Below are positions 61,851 to 64,000 of a stretch of 64,000 nt of DNA, piece by piece. Every line of letters starts with the position of its first letter. Within the stretch, counting starts at the first letter, position 1. Position numbers and translations under genes: made by a program. The notes under the pieces were generated by a model. It searched no databases. It was given only the letters and a program-made list of their open reading frames with translations, and was not told the origin of the DNA. This DNA comes from Lanius collurio (lineage: Eukaryota; Chordata; Aves; Passeriformes; Laniidae). The stretch lies in assembly GCA_020086605.1 (NCBI GenBank), contig JACBWW010000017.1:5062504-5126503 (forward strand). Reading direction: 5' to 3'.

Positions 61851-63837
61851 AATGACGGGATCACACAATCCGTAGGTTTGGGTTGCCCAGAGATGTTGTG
61901 GAGTCTCCCTCACTGGAGATAGTAGATGTCTGGACACAATCCCGTGCCATGTGCTTTGGGACGAACCTACTAAAGCAAGGGAGGTTGGAACGGATCCACC
62001 GTGGTCCTTCCAACCTGACCGATCCTGTGGCTATGTGGAAGGGAGCTCTGGACATCATCCGGTTCAACCCCCCTGCCAAAGCAAGGTCACCTGGAACAGG
62101 TGACACAGAACCATATCCAGGTGGATTTGAAATGTCTGCAAAGAGGGAGACACCAAGTCCTCCCTGGGCATCCTGTTCCAGCGCTTTGCTACTGTCAACG
62201 TAACAAAGTTCTTCCTCTTTTTGAAGTGGAACTTCCTGTGTTTTATTTTATGGCCATAATAACTCCCAGCACTTCATGTGTTTTAATATGTCCATGGCTT
62301 GCAGACAGTGCATGTACCTGGTTGTTCTCATGTCCCCTTAAGCTGTATAAATGCACCCTTCATCCCTTCCTGCTTGCCCCATCTGCAGCAGTGGGTTGTG
62401 TGTCCGAATGTGTCCTGCTTTGTCATCCTGCCAGGGATGAGTTAAATCCTGGAAACAAGTGCTGTGGCCCTTCTCTATATGCAGGCTGCATGAAGACCCC
62501 TCTGCCTGCTGCTACAGGAGCTGGGATTTGCACCCAAACCCAGATTCCCAGTGTCCTTGTGTGAATCAAGACTGAATCTGGATCCTCCAGCTGCTGCTTG
62601 AAATTCTGATTTGTTGGCACAGCCGAGTATTGCTGCACTGCGAATAGAAACTGTGCCCAAGTTGTGCAGAGGCCTGAATATGTTAAAAATAGGTGTTCAG
62701 GCATGAATCACCATTATGGTTGTGCTGAAGTTTGGGAGCTTGAAAAGACACATCCAGGTTAGGTTGATCAAGTGTTTTTACAGGGACATGCTGCAAGAGG
62801 AGACCCAATTAGGCTACAGTGGGTCAGAGCCATTTTTAAGCTAGTGCAGGTTGGTAATGAGTTGTGCCAGGGCATAGATAATGGCCCTACACTACTGTGG
62901 TAAAAATGGGGAAGGCCTTGTTATTTGAATGCAGCTCCTTGAGATGACAGTCTTTGTAGGGATTTATTTTTTTTTTTTTTTGTCAGTTCTTTTAGCAGCA
63001 GTTTGCACTCTCTGCCTGGTCGAAATAGGCACAGAATGTGAGCTGCCTTCTTGCTTTTCTTCTCGGCTCTTACTGACTTTCTTCAGAACTAGGTGAACTT
63101 AAGTGAAGATAGAAGAGGAAAGGTTGTGGTACCCTTCTAATTCATGCTGACAAGAAGGCTCAGCTTTTTGGAGTTGGGGATGTTGCTTTCCATAGGTTGC
63201 AGAAGCTGAAAAGACACTTATGTAATGCCCTCTGAGCTTTGCCAAATGGTAAAGTTTGATTTATTCACCGTCTGGGGAGCAGAGAAGGTGTTCAAGGTAC
63301 CCTAAAGGGTCTGTAAGTTTCCTTGGCAAAATGGGACAAAAAAAAAGGGGGTGAAAAAAAAAGAAGGCATCTTTAATCTAAGATACTGTATTTTTTCTTT
63401 GGAGAAATTGGAAAAATTGGCTACTGTGATGGAAGCAATGAACCTGGTGATATGTTTGCTGTTCTTTAGCACATGCCTGTAGCTCAGTCTTGGGAATTAG
63501 AGGAGAAAGAGAATGGGGAGAGGAAATACAAACAAAACTACATGTTGCTGCATTGGTGACATGCTGGAAATTTACATAATAACTTATTTAATATAAAATT
63601 ATAATTATGCCCATACTTCCAGTCAGTTATATGCCTTGGGGTGATCTTTTTTTTTTTCCCATTTTGTCTGTGGGAATTAAATTATTATAAATGAGTTATG
63701 AGTGCTATTCAATTATTGCAAGATTTTGTTAACTTTCTGTTTTATATCTTCTAGTTGAAAGTCATTGCTATTGATGAACAGCTGAGGGTCATTTATGAGG
63801 ATAATGTTCATTTTGATAAGAACCTTCCGGAATTTAA
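61374..63837 (+). CDS. XYLB: XYLB, xylulokinase (5' part; first two coding exons, continues past the window)
   Basis: Exon 1 at 61374-61418 encodes [15 protein letters not shown]; exon 2 at 63755-63837 encodes LKVIAIDEQLRVIYEDNVHF through LPEF, ending on a split codon. Together they match the N-terminus of human xylulokinase ([20 protein letters not shown]...). Xylulokinase phosphorylates D-xylulose to D-xylulose 5-phosphate in the cytosol, linking the glucuronate-xylulose route to the pentose phosphate pathway. The GWDFSTQQ segment is the FGGY-kinase phosphate-binding start. Donor CAGCAG|GTACCG, acceptor TCTTCTAG|TTG, donor TTTAA|GTAAGG; phases agree. The gene is only about 8 percent covered (human is 536 aa), because the window ends. 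The call is firm despite its shortness. Confidence 0.9.
61879..62035 (+). mobile_element. CR1 LINE 3' fragment, XYLB intron 1
   Basis: GGTTGCCCAGAGATGTTGTG, CTGGACACAATCCCGTGCC, CCTTCCAACCTGACCGATCC. The 3' end meets the next copy tail-to-tail. Confidence 0.85.
62035..62253 (-). mobile_element. CR1 LINE 3' fragment, XYLB intron 1, inverted to its neighbour
   Basis: GGAAGGGAGCTCTGGACATC, CCCTGGGCATCCTGTTCCAG, AGTGGAACTTCCTGTGTTTT, all in minus order. Confidence 0.85.
62254..63754 (+). other. XYLB: Rest of XYLB intron 1
   Basis: No recognisable repeats apart from short homopolymers, and no exon before 63755. Confidence 0.7.
63755..63837 (+). CDS. XYLB: XYLB coding exon 2
   Basis: Twenty-seven codons plus two bases. 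Human has VHFDRDLPEFR where this has VHFDKNLPEF. Flanked by AG and GTAAGG. Confidence 0.9.
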
Positions 63838-64000
63838 GTAAGGCTTTTTATATTTTATATTTTGTATTTTACTTGAATAATGTAATTTAAAGCTTTGGAG
63901 ATTGGGGTGAGGGCGCTGTTGCCCTTTCTGGTCTCATTGATATGTATGGAGGCATGGAAAAAGGTCATGCCATGTTCATGTTTCCCACTCTGTAAGGGTA

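Noticed and set aside
60965..61855. 296-codon plus-strand frame across the LTR-like piece and XYLB exon 1
   Set aside because: It reads XYLB exon 1 in the wrong frame and runs through the intron donor; its length is due to GC-rich composition.
1..64000. CRISPR arrays, operons, bacterial mobile elements
   Set aside because: The sequence is vertebrate, with spliced genes and LINEs; no regularly spaced repeats were seen.

Overview
This window is nuclear DNA from a bird, most likely a songbird (passerine). The evidence is at least nine CR1 LINE 3' fragments, avian-type endogenous retrovirus LTRs, and a tRNA-Ile-headed SINE with a CR1-like tail (TguSINE1 type, as known from passerines). Genes are split by GT-AG introns, AT-rich introns alternate with three CpG-rich promoter islands, and nothing prokaryotic is present. 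Family names rest on recognition from memory, because no database search was possible.

Three protein-coding genes are supported by spliced, frame-consistent exons. WDR86 (+, coding 11800-32086, six coding exons, 398 aa) is a WD40-repeat protein and appears complete. NUB1 (-, coding 46846-35634, fourteen coding exons, 611 aa) is the adaptor that takes NEDD8 and FAT10 to the proteasome, and its coding region is complete. XYLB (+, 61374 to beyond the right edge) is xylulokinase; only its first two coding exons are inside. WDR86 and NUB1 converge, with about 2.1 kb between their predicted 3' ends, as in the human 7q36 NUB1-WDR86 neighbourhood. NUB1 and XYLB point away from each other across about 12 kb of repeat-rich DNA. 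That second adjacency does not match human, where XYLB is on 3p22, so a lineage-specific breakpoint probably lies in 49-61 kb.

Layout: 1-10.5 kb is intergenic with no gene I can support. 10.5-12 kb is the WDR86 CpG island and first coding exon. 12-33 kb is WDR86 introns, exons and 3' UTR. 33-35.1 kb is the convergent gap, which holds a possible unannotated TATA promoter with a first exon. 35.1-49.2 kb is NUB1. 49.3-61 kb is intergenic: an inverted CR1 pair, an LTR with a primer-binding-site-like sequence after it, a GC-rich 701-bp insertion with an exact 6-bp target duplication, a two-copy direct repeat 3.5 kb apart, a SINE, and a 40-base T run. 60.7-61.85 kb is an LTR-like segment running into the XYLB CpG island, followed by XYLB exon 1, intron 1 with a tail-to-tail CR1 pair, and exon 2.

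The genes do not form a single pathway. I found no clearly new multi-gene system. The best leads are the predicted lipid-anchored N-terminus of WDR86, the candidate transcript start between WDR86 and NUB1, the duplicated 160-bp module, and retroelements at the NUB1 and XYLB promoters.
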